Source of the DNA: Myxococcales bacterium
GTDB taxonomy: Bacteria > Myxococcota > Polyangia > Nannocystales > Nannocystaceae
DNA length: 64,000 nucleotides
Direction: 5' to 3'
Assembly: GCA_016793465.1 (NCBI GenBank)
Contig: JAEUJW010000101.1
Location: 62,001 to 126,000, forward strand
The notes under the pieces were generated by a model. It was not told where the DNA came from and did no database searches. It saw only the letters and a program-made list of their open reading frames with translations. Within the stretch, counting starts at the first letter, position 1; each line of letters opens with the position of its first letter. Shown piece after piece: positions 36,744-52,200 of this stretch. The position numbers were made by a program, and so were the translations under genes.

Positions 36744-37805
36744 TCACTCGCACGCGAGGTGCACGTCGACGACCTCGCCGACGCGCTCCTGCCCCATGGT
36801 CCGGTACACGAAGCCGGCCCGCTCGACCCCGCAGTTGCCGCGCTCGTCGCAGTCGCGCCGCATCTCGTAGCCGAGGTCGATCGAGACGATCTCGAAGCTC
36901 GCCAGCGGCAGCATCTCCCACCCGCTCGACCGCCGGTCGGCGTCGTGGTCGGCCCACAGCACCAGCTCGCCCCAGCGCGCGTCGGCCGGCGAGACCTTGC
37001 CGTCGCCGTCGCTGTCGAGCTCGGCCAGCGCCTGGAAGCCGTTGTGCGGGGCTGTCCCCGCGGACAGGCGGGTGGCCGAGCCGAACAGCTCGCGCCCGCC
37101 GTCGATGCTGCCGTTGCCGTCGCGGTCGAGCGCCAGCCACGGGGTCTGCGCGGTCGGCCAGTCGGCGCGCGTGCACGCCTCGCCGGCCGCGTTGAAGTCC
37201 GCCGCCGCCGTCGGCGCCGCCTCGAAGCGCAGCTCGCCGCCGAAGTTCAGCACCAGCGGCGTGTTGCAGTCGTCGTAGTTCCAGGTCGGCCGCCCGTTCT
37301 CGTCGCTCGTGCAGTACATGTAGATCCCCGACATGTACTCGTCGCCCGGGAAGCACTCCTCCTTGGCCCCGTCCTCGCACTCGCCGGCCTCGCCGCAGGC
37401 GCCCCAGCGCAGCTCCTGGGCGTCGGCCTCGGCCGCGTAGCCTGCACAGTACTGGGTGCCGCCCTCGCACGCCCGCGAGGCCCCGGCCTCGGCGCACGCC
37501 TCGACCAGGCACGCCGTCCACACGTAGTCGTAGCCGTCGAGGTCCCACGCGCAGAACTCGAGCCCGTCCACGCCGCCGCTGCGGCAGGCCGCCGACAGCA
37601 CCGACTGGTCGCAGGCCTGGCCCGCGCGCCCGAAGTCCTCCATCGGCTCGGGCGGCGGCTCCTCGCCGTCGTCGTCCTCGCCCGCGCTCGCCTCGCCCGC
37701 GCTCGCGCCCTCCTCCTCGCCGCCGCCGACGCTCGACTTCTCGTCGCACGCGCTCAGGGTCAGGGCCATCAGGACGGACAGGGCAACGAAGCGTTCGGTC
37801 AGCAT
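36744..37805 (-). CDS. Lipoprotein with EF-hand-like calcium-binding repeats
   Basis: A 353-residue lipoprotein; the ATG at 37805 gives a good signal with lipobox LTLSAC (C17). An acidic Glu/Gly/Asp linker is followed by a Cys-rich region (QACDQSVLSAACRS, CEDGAKEECFPGDEY, CTRADW) and two Ca-binding loops, DRDGNGSIDGGRELFG and DSDGDGKVSPADARW, as in bacterial surface EF-hand proteins; a third, degenerate DHDADRR follows. An extracellular Ca-stabilised adhesin or enzyme accessory is possible, but unproven. It contains one TGTCC-N4-GGACA palindrome. Divergent from the prolyl oligopeptidase. Confidence 0.75.
   Translation of the reverse strand: MLTERFVALSVLMALTLSACDEKSSVGGGEEEGASAGEASAGEDDDGEEPPPEPMEDFGRAGQACDQSVLSAACRSGGVDGLEFCAWDLDGYDYVWTACLVEACAEAGASRACEGGTQYCAGYAAEADAQELRWGACGEAGECEDGAKEECFPGDEYMSGIYMYCTSDENGRPTWNYDDCNTPLVLNFGGELRFEAAPTAAADFNAAGEACTRADWPTAQTPWLALDRDGNGSIDGGRELFGSATRLSAGTAPHNGFQALAELDSDGDGKVSPADARWGELVLWADHDADRRSSGWEMLPLASFEIVSIDLGYEMRRDCDERGNCGVERAGFVYRTMGQERVGEVVDVHLACE
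37053..37066. repeat. TGTCC-CCGC-GGACA palindrome
   Basis: Copy inside the EF-hand lipoprotein gene, encoding part of RLSAGTAP on the minus strand. Confidence 0.6.
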
Positions 37806-37989
37806 ACAGGCCCCATGAGCACGACCCGTGCCAACCGCCGTCCGCCCTCGTCCCGCCGCCGTCGGCCCGCCCCGCGCCGCCCGCGTGACGCCGACCTCGT
37901 CACCCGTGTCGCCCCCCGCGGCGGCGCGCCCGGGCATCCCTGTCATGCCGCCGCGAGCCGCCTGCAGCCCCCGTGATACCCTCGCCCGC

Positions 37990-40149
<2,160 letters not shown>

Positions 40150-40153
40150 CCGG

Positions 40154-41296
40154 CTACAGCCCCATCTGCTTGGCGATGATCACCTTCATGATCTCGTTGG
40201 TCCCGGCGTAGATCCGCTGCACGCGGGCGTCCATGTACGCCCGCGTCACCGGGTACTCGAGCATGTAGCCGTACCCGCCGAAGAACTGCAGGCACTCGTC
40301 GACCACCCGCCCGAGCATCTCGGTGTGCCACAGCTTGGCCATCGAGCACTCCTTGACCAAGTACTCGCCCGACATGTGCTCGCTGATCAGCTTGTCGAGG
40401 AAGGCCCTGCCGACCTCGACCTCGGTCGCGCACTCCGCCAATTTGAACTGCGTGTTCTGGAACCTGGCGATCGGCTTGCCGAACGCCCTGCGCTCCTGCA
40501 CGTACTTCAGCGTCTCGTTCAAGACCACCTCGGCGCCGACCTGGGCCGCGATCGCAACCACCAGCCGCTCCTGCTGCAGCTTCTGCATCAACATCAAGAA
40601 CCCCGCGCCGGGCTCGCCGAGGATGTTGGCCGCCGGCACGCGGCAGTCCTCGAACGCCAGCTCGGCCGTGTCCTGCGCGGCCATCCCCATCTTGCGCAGC
40701 TTCTTGCCTTTAAGAAATCCGGGCGTGTCGGCCTCGACCACGAACAGCGACAGATTTTGGTGGGGATTGGCGCCCGTCTCGGTGCGCGCCGCGACCACGC
40801 ACAGGTCGCACAAGATCCCGTTGGTGATGAACGTCTTGGCCCCGCTGAGCACGTAGTGGTCGCCGTCGCGGCGCGCCGTGGTCGCGATCGCCGCCAGGTC
40901 CGACCCGGTGCCCGGCTCGGTCATGGCGATCGCCGTCACGTACTCGCCCGACACGCAGCCCGGCAGGTAGCGCGCCTTCAGCTCCGCGCTGCCGAAGCTG
41001 TGCAGGTACGGCACCACCACGTCGCTGTGCAGCGACACCGCGAAGCCCGACTCGAACACCTTGCCGAGCTCCTCGATGATCACCACCGAGTGCAAGAGGT
41101 CCCCGCCCGGTCCGCCGTCCTCCTCGGGCAGCCACGGGCACAAGAGCCCCGCCTCGCCGGCCTTGCGCCACGCCTCGCGGTCGACCTTGCCGGCCTCCAT
41201 CCAGCGCTCCTGGTGCGGCGTGACCTCGCGGGCGATGAACTCGCGGACGGTCTTGCGGTAGATGTCGTGCTCGGGGGAAAAAAGCGTGCGCTTCAT
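40154..41296 (-). CDS. Acyl-CoA dehydrogenase, long-chain (LCAD/IVD-like) type
   Basis: A 380-residue flavoprotein of full family length. Signatures: [14 protein letters not shown] (FAD/substrate), [16 protein letters not shown] and [24 protein letters not shown]. The MCAD catalytic Glu position (YEGT) is Ala here; as in LCAD and isovaleryl-CoA dehydrogenase the base is probably E243 in LQQERLVV. It oxidises acyl-CoA to enoyl-CoA, the first beta-oxidation step. It follows the thioredoxin gene by 8 bp on the same strand, so is likely co-transcribed. Confidence 0.93.
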   Translation of the reverse strand: MKRTLFSPEHDIYRKTVREFIAREVTPHQERWMEAGKVDREAWRKAGEAGLLCPWLPEEDGGPGGDLLHSVVIIEELGKVFESGFAVSLHSDVVVPYLHSFGSAELKARYLPGCVSGEYVTAIAMTEPGTGSDLAAIATTARRDGDHYVLSGAKTFITNGILCDLCVVAARTETGANPHQNLSLFVVEADTPGFLKGKKLRKMGMAAQDTAELAFEDCRVPAANILGEPGAGFLMLMQKLQQERLVVAIAAQVGAEVVLNETLKYVQERRAFGKPIARFQNTQFKLAECATEVEVGRAFLDKLISEHMSGEYLVKECSMAKLWHTEMLGRVVDECLQFFGGYGYMLEYPVTRAYMDARVQRIYAGTNEIMKVIIAKQMGL

Positions 41297-41304
41297 GGCG
41301 ATGT

Positions 41305-41748
41305 CTACACGAATGGTTCGACGACGCGGTCGAGGTCACGCCCGAACACCGCGCCGATCTGGCGATTGACCAGGTCTCCGTCCTTAAAGACTGCGAGCGT
41401 CGGGATCGACTGGATCCCCAGCGACCCGGCGAACCCGCGGTGCTCCTGCGTGTTCACTTTTACGACGATGATCCGCCCGGCGTGCCGCACCGCCAGGTCG
41501 GCGACGTGCGGCGCCAGCGTGCGGCACGGCCCGCACCACGGCGCCCAGAAGTCGACCAGCACCGGCACCGGCGCCGACGCGATCAGCTTCTGCAGCGCGG
41601 CGTCGTCGACGTCGGCCGGCGCCGCCGCGGGCTCGACCTTCGCCCTGCACTGCCCGCACTTCGGCCCGTCGTACAGGCGCTCGCTCGGGATCCGGTTGAT
41701 CGCGCCGCACTTGGTGCAGCGAAAATGCAGCTTGTCTGCGGTCGTCAT
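41305..41748 (-). CDS. trxC: Thioredoxin 2 (zinc-ribbon thioredoxin)
   Basis: A 147-residue TrxC-type thioredoxin. The N-terminal ribbon shows CTKCG and CGQC pairs, and the thioredoxin fold carries the active site WCGPC (in FWAPWCGPCRTLAPH) and the cis-Pro loop SIPTLAVF. The ATG at 41748 was chosen because it begins directly before the zinc ribbon; the longer frame lacks support. It reduces protein disulfides and is linked to oxidative stress. Upstream partner of the acyl-CoA dehydrogenase gene. Confidence 0.92.
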   Translation of the reverse strand: MTTADKLHFRCTKCGAINRIPSERLYDGPKCGQCRAKVEPAAAPADVDDAALQKLIASAPVPVLVDFWAPWCGPCRTLAPHVADLAVRHAGRIIVVKVNTQEHRGFAGSLGIQSIPTLAVFKDGDLVNRQIGAVFGRDLDRVVEPFV

Positions 41749-41855
41749 CCCGTCTTCATGCGCACCGTACCCTCGGGGCGCCAGCCCCCGCAAGGGGAGC
41801 CAGCGCGAGCCCTGGCTCACCAGACCGTCCCCGCGGGCGACGCGTTGCAGACCGC

Positions 41856-42671
41856 ATGCCCCGCCACGCCGCGCTCCTCGGCGCCCTCCTGCTCGGCCTC
41901 ACCCCGACGGCCAGCGCCGATCCTCCGGCCCACGCCGCGCTCGGCGGCTTCGCCAGGCAGCAGCTTCGCCACCCGCGCGTCGCCGAGGCCGCCCGCGACC
42001 GCCTCGCCGCCGTCGAGGCCGACTTCCGCGAGGCCGCCGCCGCCTGGCCGCCGCGCGGCGTGTTCATCCGCGGCTTCAAGACCGAGGGCCAGGTCGAGCT
42101 GTGGGCCGCCCCCGCCGCCCGCAGCGCCAGCGAGTGGGTGCTCGTGCGCACCTTCCCGGTCTGCGCCGCCTCCGGCGAGCTCGGACCCAAGCGCCAGGTT
42201 GGCGACCTCCAGGTCCCCGAGGGCTTCTATCACGTCAGCGTGTTCAACCCCCGCAGCGACTTCCACCTCTCGCTCGGCGTCAGCTACCCCAACGCCGCCG
42301 ACCGCTTCCACAGCGCGGGCCGTGCCCCCGGCTACGCCATCATGGTCCACGGCAACTGCGTGACGATCGGCTGCCTCCCCCTGCAGGACGGCCCGATCGA
42401 GGACCTCTACCTCGCCGCCGTCATGGCCCGCGACAACGGCCAGACCACCATCCCCATCCACCTGTTCCCCTGCCGCCTCGACGAGCCCGCCTGCGCCGCC
42501 ACCCTCGCCGCTGCCGGCGCCGAGCGCCCCGACCTCCACGACTTCTGGGCGGGCCTGCGCCCCGGCTACGAGGCCTTCACCGCCACCAAGGTCCCGCCCG
42601 TCGTGCGCGCCAACCGCGACGGCACCTACACGCTGATCCCCGACAAGAAGAAGCCGCGCTCCGCGAGCTGA
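41856..42671 (+). CDS. L,D-transpeptidase (YafK-type YkuD domain)
   Basis: A 271-residue exported protein (signal about 1-22, SASA/DPP cleavage). The YkuD catalytic motif is HGNCVTIGC (catalytic Cys last, with the His), preceded by FPVCAASGELGPKRQVGDLQVPEGFY, typical of YafK/ErfK proteins. Such enzymes cross-link or trim peptidoglycan or attach lipoproteins. Divergent from trxC. Confidence 0.9.
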   Translation: MPRHAALLGALLLGLTPTASADPPAHAALGGFARQQLRHPRVAEAARDRLAAVEADFREAAAAWPPRGVFIRGFKTEGQVELWAAPAARSASEWVLVRTFPVCAASGELGPKRQVGDLQVPEGFYHVSVFNPRSDFHLSLGVSYPNAADRFHSAGRAPGYAIMVHGNCVTIGCLPLQDGPIEDLYLAAVMARDNGQTTIPIHLFPCRLDEPACAATLAAAGAERPDLHDFWAGLRPGYEAFTATKVPPVVRANRDGTYTLIPDKKKPRSAS

Positions 42672-42789
42672 CGCGGGACATCCTCCGCCGCGAGGCCGCG
42701 GACGCGTCGATCACCACGCGCGAGGCCGCGGCCCCGTCGACGGCGCCGCCGGGCCTATCCGCGCCCGCGCGCCTTCGTTATGCTGCGGC

Positions 42790-44781
<1,992 letters not shown>

Positions 44782-44847
44782 CCGGTGCCCCGCCCTGAAT
44801 GCTGTTCCGCAGCAGAGCAGCGAATGGCGCGCGAAAACGTTTGACTG

Positions 44848-44863
44848 CTGGTCAAAAGACCAG
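44848..44863. promoter_or_regulatory. Palindrome CTGGTC-AAAA-GACCAG upstream of the VOC gene
   Basis: A perfect 6-bp inverted repeat, extended imperfectly by ACTG/TAGT, ends 15 bp before the start of the two-domain VOC gene. It sits where a repressor would block transcription or translation; a terminator reading is less likely because no U tract follows. Confidence 0.5.
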
Positions 44864-44878
44864 TAGTTATTTCCGCGC

Positions 44879-45667
44879 ATGACCCAACCAACCGGATACT
44901 CCGAAGGGGCCCCCTGCTGGGCCGATCTGTCGACCCCCGACCTCCAGGGCGCGATGCGCTTCTACGGCCCGCTGCTCGGCTGGTCCTTCGATGAACCGGT
45001 GGCCGAGATGGGCCACTACACCATGGCCCGCGTGCGCGGGAAGATGGTCGCCGGCCTCGCCCCGCTGATGCCCGAGATGGGCTTCCCCCCGGCCTGGTCG
45101 CTCTACATGTGGACCGACGACGCCGACGCCACCGCCGCGAGGGTCGCCGACGCCGGCGGCAAGCTGATCATGCCGGTGATGGACATCCCCGGCGCCGGTC
45201 GCATGATGTTCGCCTTCGACAGCACCGGCGCCGCCTTCGGCGCGTGGCAGCCCGGCAACCACCGCGGCTCCGAGCTGTACGACGAGCCCGGCGCGCTGTG
45301 CTGGGCCGAGGTCAACACCCGCGACGGCGCCGCCACCGACCTGTTCTACAAGCGCGTGTTCGGCTACGCCGAGCAGAAGCAGATCGGCGACGGCAAGACC
45401 TTCGACTACACGGTGTGGCAGGCCGGCGGCGAGGACGTATGCGGCCGCATGCTCATGTCCTCGCCCGAGTGGCCGGCCGAGATCCCGCCCCACTGGATGA
45501 TCTACTTCGACATCGCCGACGTCGACGCCGCCTGCACCCGAGTCGCCGAGCTCGGCGGCAAGGTCTGCCACGGACCGTTCGACTCGCCCCACGGCCGCAT
45601 CGCCGTGATCAACGACCCCTACGGCGTGACCTTCTCTCTCATCCAGCGCAACGCCGTCGCGGTCTGA
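44879..45667 (+). CDS. Two-domain VOC-family protein (glyoxalase-like)
   Basis: A 262-residue protein with two VOC modules: about 8-125 (PCWADLSTPDLQGAMRFYGPLLGW..FGAWQPG) and about 135-258 (LCWAEVNTRDGAATDLFYKRVFGY..NDPYGVTFSLIQ). This is the CFP-30B-like arrangement of tandem domains. Metal-ligand positions are partly occupied, and substrates of this group are mostly unknown. It has an upstream palindrome and a clear rho-independent terminator. Confidence 0.85.
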   Translation: MTQPTGYSEGAPCWADLSTPDLQGAMRFYGPLLGWSFDEPVAEMGHYTMARVRGKMVAGLAPLMPEMGFPPAWSLYMWTDDADATAARVADAGGKLIMPVMDIPGAGRMMFAFDSTGAAFGAWQPGNHRGSELYDEPGALCWAEVNTRDGAATDLFYKRVFGYAEQKQIGDGKTFDYTVWQAGGEDVCGRMLMSSPEWPAEIPPHWMIYFDIADVDAACTRVAELGGKVCHGPFDSPHGRIAVINDPYGVTFSLIQRNAVAV

Positions 45668-45683
45668 CCCGCCCCGCCCCGCC

Positions 45684-45726
45684 GTCGAGGATGCCGCGGC
45701 GAACCGCGACATCCTCGACATTTTTT
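45684..45726 (+). terminator. Rho-independent terminator after the VOC gene
   Basis: GTCGAGGATG and CATCCTCGAC with inner CGCGG/CCGCG form a long stem around GCGAA-type loop bases, followed by ATTTTTT (45720-45726). It is the clearest U-tailed terminator of the window. Confidence 0.92.
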
Positions 45727-45809
45727 GCCCCACCTTCGACCGCATCTGTCCCTGACGTCAGCGGCCTGCCTGGCCACACGGCCGGCGTTGCAACCCCGAC
45801 TCCTCACTG

Positions 45810-45867
45810 GCACGATCGCCATCGTAGTTCGATCGCTGATCAGCAACACGTCGAGGGACGATCGTGC
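45810..45867. promoter_or_regulatory. Inverted repeat upstream of the rebB-like gene
   Basis: GCACGATCG (45810-45818) and CGATCGTGC (45859-45867) are a 9-bp inverted repeat 40 bp apart, with TGGCACG overlapping the left half. This could be a regulator site. A full sigma-54 promoter is not present. Confidence 0.4.
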
Positions 45868-45902
45868 GGTCGTCCGCTCGCTCCACGGAAACTGAGTCTC
45901 TC

Positions 45903-46181
45903 ATGAGCGACCCCACCGATAGTCCTTCCACTGTCAATCCGCAGATCACCGACGCCGTCACCCAGGCCAACGCCAAGGTCCTCGGCGACGCGCCCCCGCT
46001 CGCGCTGAGCGACCTCTACCAGGCGATCAGCCAATCGATGGCCCTCGCCGCCGGCAACGCCGTCACCGCCCAGCAGCAGGCCAACGTCATCCACCAGGCC
46101 GCCACGACCATGGGCGTCACGGCCCTCTACACCCTCGGCAACGCCGGCATCACCGAGGCTGTCGAAAAGCAGGACGAGTAG
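45903..46181 (+). CDS. rebB: RebB-family R-body protein homologue
   Basis: A 92-residue small protein whose sequence NPQITDAVTQANAKVLGDAPP and GNAVTAQQQANVIHQAATTMGVTALYTL is the RebB signature. In Caedibacter, Reb proteins polymerise into R-bodies, coiled ribbons that unfurl with pH change to burst a host membrane; homologues are widespread without shown function. No rebA/C/D companion is present here. The ATG at 45903 was chosen for the conserved N-terminus. Its compact spacing after an inverted repeat and terminator suggests its own promoter. Confidence 0.88.
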   Translation: MSDPTDSPSTVNPQITDAVTQANAKVLGDAPPLALSDLYQAISQSMALAAGNAVTAQQQANVIHQAATTMGVTALYTLGNAGITEAVEKQDE

Positions 46182-46238
46182 CTCCGCACGGGACCCCTCC
46201 CCCTGCTTGCGAGGCCCGACTCGCCGCGGCCCCGCCTG

Positions 46239-49200
46239 CTACTCGACGATCACCCGGTCGCCGGCCGAGCGCCCGAACGTCTCCGGCGCGTACATCTCCT
46301 CGGCCCTGGCCGGCGGCACCACGAAGCTGCCCGGCGTCGTCGCCCGCGCGATGTACGTGTACGTATAGACCCCGTCCCACAGCAGCGGCGTGAACGCCTC
46401 GACCCGCTCGTCGCGCAGGTTCTCGTGCTCGTACCACGGCCGCCACCACCACCAGCCGTAGCCGTATGGCGAGTTGCTGCCCCTGTCGTCGCGGTCGCGC
46501 GAGGGGTCGAGCGCCCCCGTGGTCGCCAGCGCCGGGTTGACCGCCTCGAGCCCCGCGGGCAGCGGGTCGACGAGCGCCACGTGATAGCGCCGGTCCTGCG
46601 CCGCCATGGTCAGCGTCACCTCGACCCGCGCGCCGGCCTTGATCCGCCAGGTCCCGTCGGCGTCGCGGCGCACGTCCGCCTTGTCGTCGACCGCCGCGTA
46701 CTTGCGCTCGACCACGAAGCCGTAGTCAGCCGCCGGTACCGTCAGATCTTTCGGCGCGTAGCGCATCCCGAGCCGGTAGTAGAGCCGCCCCGGCCCGTCC
46801 TTGCCGATAATCAGATCCTTCGCCCCCTCTTTAATTAGTGTCGCCATCGGCACGTCGACGCGGTGCTGCTCGGTCGTCCTGCCTTTAAATTTGTGCTCCC
46901 CCGCCGACTTGTTGCCGAGCCAGGCCCGCGCCACGAAGTCCGGCGTCGCCTTCTCGTAGGTCCCGAAGTAACGGTCGAGCGCCAGCAGGATGAACGCGTT
47001 CTCCTGAGTGTTGTTCCACCGCCCCGCCGTGCGCTGCGCAAGCAGCCCGCGCACCAGCTTGGGGATGATGTCCGACTGCGGCTCCGCGCCGATCAGCGCG
47101 TCGAGCAGCACCCCGTCGACCCGCCGCTCCGAGTGCAACAGCAGGTGCCCCCCATCGCTGTAGCTGGTCGTGAAGTGGGCCGCCCCCGCCGTCTCGCGCA
47201 GCTGGTTGCCGAGGTGCCGCAGGATCTCCCGCGACTCCGGCCCGTCGCCGAGCACCGGCAACAACCACCCCAGCGTCTCGAGCGAATGTTTATTGATTGG
47301 CACCTCCGCGTACAGCGACCTGGCGCGCTGCTGGTCGCGCACGCCGAGCCTCTGGCGCACGTACAGCGCATACGCGACGATCGGCCGCCGCGCCTCGACC
47401 GGGTACCAATCGTCGAACCGCGACTCGATCTCCTTCAAATAGTCTTGGGCCCGATCCAGCGTCGCGGGCGGCACCTTATTAAAGCCCTTGCTGCGGGCGC
47501 GCTCGAGCGCGTGGGCCACGTGCACCGTCAGGTACGGCCACGTGCGCTCGCCCTGCCGCCAGAAGCCCCACCCGCCGTCCGGGTTCTGCAGGCGGGCCAG
47601 CCGCTCGATGTCCGCCTCGACGAACGCCGCCAGCGCCTCCGGCTTCGGCAGCTCCGGCGTCTTGAACGCGCCGAGCACGTCCTTCAGCGCCGCGATCGTC
47701 AGCAGCCGCGACGCGACCTGCTCCTGGCACTCGAACGGGTAACGCACCAGGTACAGCACCGCGTCCGTCAGCTCCGCCACCGCCGTCGACGACGTCGTCA
47801 GTTCGAGCCCGCCGAACTGCGCCACCGCGTCGCCCGGCGGCTTGATCGGCTGCGCCACCGCCCCGCTGTCGATCTGCCCGTAGGTCGCGAACGCCTCGGT
47901 CGTCGCCGGCGTCCACACCGGCAGCTCGCCGGTCGCCGCGTCCGCCCACTTGCCCGCCGCCGCTGCCACCTGGAAGCGCGCCGTCCCGGCCCTCACCGCC
48001 GCGGCCGGCAGCCGCACCTCGACGCGGTCGTTGGCCGGCACCTGCACCCTGCGACCTGCCCCTTCGACCAGGTCGAGGTTCGTCGTGCGCGCCGCCAGGT
48101 CGACCGTCATCGGCGCGTCGGTCTGGTTCTGCACCACGATCGGCAGCTCGAACCTGTCGCCGTAATTTAAAAACCGCGGCGCCGACGGGCGCACCATCAG
48201 CGGCAGGCGGGCCGTGATCGCCGACTCCGCCTTGCCGAAGCGGTCGCTGCCCGCCACCGCCACCGCCATCACGCGATAGCGCGTCAGGTTGTCGGGCAGC
48301 TTGACCTCCACCCGCGCCCGGCCCTGCGCGTCGGTCGGCAGCGCCGCCGCGAACACGGCCAGCGCGTCGAAGTTCCTGCGCACCGCGATCGCCGGCCCCT
48401 GCTTGTCCTTGTCGGCCCCGTTGCCCCTGCGCTTCGCGTCCATCGGCGCCTCGGGCGGCGGCGGCGGTGCCGGTGCCGGTGCCGCCGTCGGCGCCATCTC
48501 GACGACCGCCGTGAAGTCGCGGCTCGCCCCGCTGCCCGGTCCGCCGCCCCCGCCGGACTCGCCGACCATCCCACCGGCCACACCCCCGACCACCCCGACG
48601 TCCTCCGGATTGGCCAGCACCACCGTCGACCGATTGTGGTGATCGCCGACCCCGGGATCCCGCTGGGGATAGAACGCCGCGATCGGATCCAGCAGGTCGT
48701 ACCCCGCCAGCGCCAGCACCGCCTCGTCGACCACCACCGCCGCCACCTCGCTGCCGGCCACCGGCCTGTCCGCCGCGTCGTGGACCAGCACCTCGAGCGT
48801 CGTCGACCCGCCCGGCTCGAGCTTGTCCGCCCCCGGCTTGAGATAGAGATTCAGCGTCCGACTGCGCGCGGGCACCGACAGCATCAAATTCCCCGACGCG
48901 TACGCCGGCCGCCGCTGCAGCTTCGGGTCCGGCTTGCCGTCGTCGCGCGTGCGCATGGCCGCCCCGACCACGTCGACCTGCAGCTGGATCCCCGGCACGA
49001 ACGCGTCGTCGATCGGCACCTCGAGCGTCGTCGACGTCCCGCTGAGCGACAGCCGCCGCGTCTGCACCACCCCCTCGCGCCGCAGCGTCACCACCCCCTC
49101 CGCCGGGGCGAACGGCGCCATAATCAAAAATTTCGCCGTCTCGCCCGCCGCGTACTCCTTCTTGTCGGGGACGATCTGCACCTCCTCGCGCTCCACCCCG

Positions 49201-52200
49201 CGCGCCGGCGGCTGATCCCCGCCGGCGACCCACAGCGTCAGCTCCGAGCGGTTGGGCCGCCCCTCCGCGTCCTTCACGTGCGCCGAGATCTTGAAGGTGC
49301 CGCCCTCCTTCGGCACGAACGAGCAGCGCACCGCCTCCGCCGTCGACGTCTTCTTGCACTCCTGCGGGTCCTTCTCGACCTCCTTGTACTCCCCGTCGAC
49401 CTGCTCCCACGTCGCGCGCACGGCTCTAATTAAAACCTCGCGGCCGAGCACCGCCTTGCCGTCGAGGTCGACCGCGATCGCGTCGACGTCGAGCGCCTCG
49501 CCCTGCTGCACGAACAGCCGCGAGCTCTTCATCCCGACGTACAACTTCGACGGGTGGACCAGCAGGTCGACGCCCGCCGTCCACGCCTGGCGGTTGACGT
49601 CCATCACCGTCGCCTCCGCGCGCAGGCTGGTCGGCTCCGGCGGATCTACTTTAATAAAGTCTGCGCGCAGGTGGTGCTCGCCCGCGCCGTCGGTCCGGCT
49701 CGAGAACGTCTCCGACTCGCGATATTGCGGCTGCCCGCCCCAGCGCCACATGTCGCCCCACCACGGCGTCCACTTGCCGAACGTGTAGTCGTCGCGCCCC
49801 GGCGGCACGAACGAGCCCGGGTTCGCCGACACGTTCCACGTCACCTGCGCGGCGGGCAGCGGCCCGCCCGAGAAGTACTTGGCGGCGACGGTCAGCTCCG
49901 CGTGGCCGCCGACCAGGTGCGGCCCCTCGCCCGCGCGCGCCGTGACCTCGTACTCCGGCCGACGAAACTCCTGGATCTGCAGCGTGTGCGCGAAGCTCTG
50001 CTCCTTCATCGCGCCCTGCGTGACCGTGAAGGCGACGTGCGCGTGGCCGAGGTTCGGCGTCTTCGGCAGCGGCAGCTCGAGGAAGAACCCGCCGAGCGCG
50101 TTGAGGGCCACCTTGCCGTGGGCCAGCTTGTTGCCCTGCGCGTCGTTCAGCGTGTAGCCGAGCTCGCGCGCCGCCTCGCTCGGCAGCACGAGCCCGCCCC
50201 TGGGCCCGCCGGTCTGCTTGCGCAGCCAGCCCTTGATCCGCACCGTCTCGCCCGGGCGGTACAGCTGGCGGTCGTCGAACACGTACCACAGCAGCCGGTC
50301 CTCGCGCTTGACCGTGCGCCACCCGTGGTCGTCCTGCGGCGCGTACCAGTAGCCGTCGCCGTCGAGCAGGAACGCCGAGTCCTCGCCCACGGTCGCCTGG
50401 ATCATGCGGCTGCCCTTGCTCGTCAGCGCCAGCGTCGCCAGCCCGTCCGCCGCCGACTTCGCCTCCGAGCCGCCCGGGACGAGCCGCAGCTGCGCGCCCG
50501 CCAGCGGCTTGCCGTCACGCAGGTCGGTCGTGAACGCGACCAGCTTCTCGCCGTCGACGTACGCGTCGACGCCGATGCGCGTCGACTGGGCCCACGTCAC
50601 GATCTCCTCGCGCCCGTACTTCGGCTGCTTCGGCGGCTCCACCACCACGATCGCGTGCCCCACCCCGCCCTTATTGAACGCCGCGCCGAGGTCGATCCGC
50701 GTCTCCGTCAGCTCGTCGGGGTCGCCGGCGATCTTCACGCTGTCGACGAACACCGGCTTGCCCGGCGGCGGCGCCGAGAACAGGGTGCTGTCGTTGCGCG
50801 CCCGCAGCCACGCCGTGTACGCCTCCCAGTCGCCCGGCGAGACCGCGTGCACCCGCACCTTCACGCTCCTGTGCCCGGTCGTGAACACCGACAGCTTCCC
50901 GCCCGCGGCCGGGTCGAGCACCGTCGTCGTGTGCACCTGCGCCGACAGCGAGTCCGGCGCCGGCCCGACCTTGAACCTCTCGCTGACGCCCTTGCCGAGC
51001 GTCTGCTTGTACTGGTCGCGCAGCGCCCCGTCGATCGTCACCTTGTAGGTCTCGCGGGCCCTGGTGCTGCCGTGGACCTGGACCACGTTCCCGTAGGTCG
51101 TCACCTGCATCCCGGGGATCGCCGGCTCGACCCGCACCCACTCCTTCTTGAAGCGCCTGGCGTCGATGGGGTTGGTGAACTCGAAGCGGAAGGGCATGCC
51201 CGGCGGACAGCCCGTGCCCTCCCACCCGCACTCCGCCTTATTTAACTTCAGCGGCCCGAACGTCTGGAACGTGAACGACTCCGCCGTCGTCGTCTTGCGC
51301 GGCCCCTCCGCCGAGGCCAGCCCCGCCGCCAGCTCGACGGTGATCGGCGAGTCCGCCGGCAGCGCCTCCGTCGGCCTGACGACCACCCAGCGACCGGGCT
51401 CGGCCGACTCGACGAGCGCGCGCAGCTCCGGGTCCTTGACCGCCTCGGCCTGCGTCAGCGCCCGCAGCGGCACCGCCTGGCCGCGCGCCGCCTTGACCGT
51501 GATCGACGGCAGCACCGCCGCCGGGTCGACCCGCTGGTCGAAGCTCAGGAAGATCGCCGGCGCGCGCGTCGTCGTCGTCTCGCGCGGGTACGCCGTCACC
51601 AGCTTCGGCGGCGGCGTGGCGAACTTAATGTTCGGCACCTCGCCCGCGAGCCTGGCCCCGCTCGCCGACTTCGTGCCCGGCGGCACCGTCACCGTGTACT
51701 CGGTCGCCATCGGCAAGCGCCCGGTCGGACGGAACACCAGCGTCTTCGTGCCCACCCACACCCACTGCCCCGGCGGCTGCGGGCTCAGCTTCACCGGCAC
51801 CTCGCTCGCCGCCAGCTCGCCGCGCGACGTCACCGCCACCATCGGCTGCGAGAACGTAATTGAAAAGTCCGCGGCGATCGGCACCTCGCCGTCGGGCTGG
51901 TGGCGCAGCACCTTCAACTCGCCCGCGCTCACGCTCGGCGGCCGCGGCTGCGGCGGCCCCGGGAACGACGCCAGCACCGTCGCACCGGTCTTCGGCGGCG
52001 GCTGCGACGCCGGTCGCAGCGCGAACGCCTGCTCGTCGCCCGCCTCCTTGTCGAGCTGCGGCAGCCGGGCCAGCAGCGCCGCGACCTCCTTCGCGCCCAG
52101 CGGCGTCGCCGCAGCGACCTGCACGCGCTCGCCGCCCTCGGCCTGCGGGCGCCCCTCCGACAGCGTGAACTCGAGTCCGGGCTCCTTCTCGGCGATCGCC

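Noticed and set aside
45808..45824. Sigma-54 promoter upstream of rebB
   Set aside because: TGGCACG matches the -24 half but the -12 position lacks TTGC.
45903..46181. Complete R-body locus
   Set aside because: Neither flank encodes further Reb proteins.
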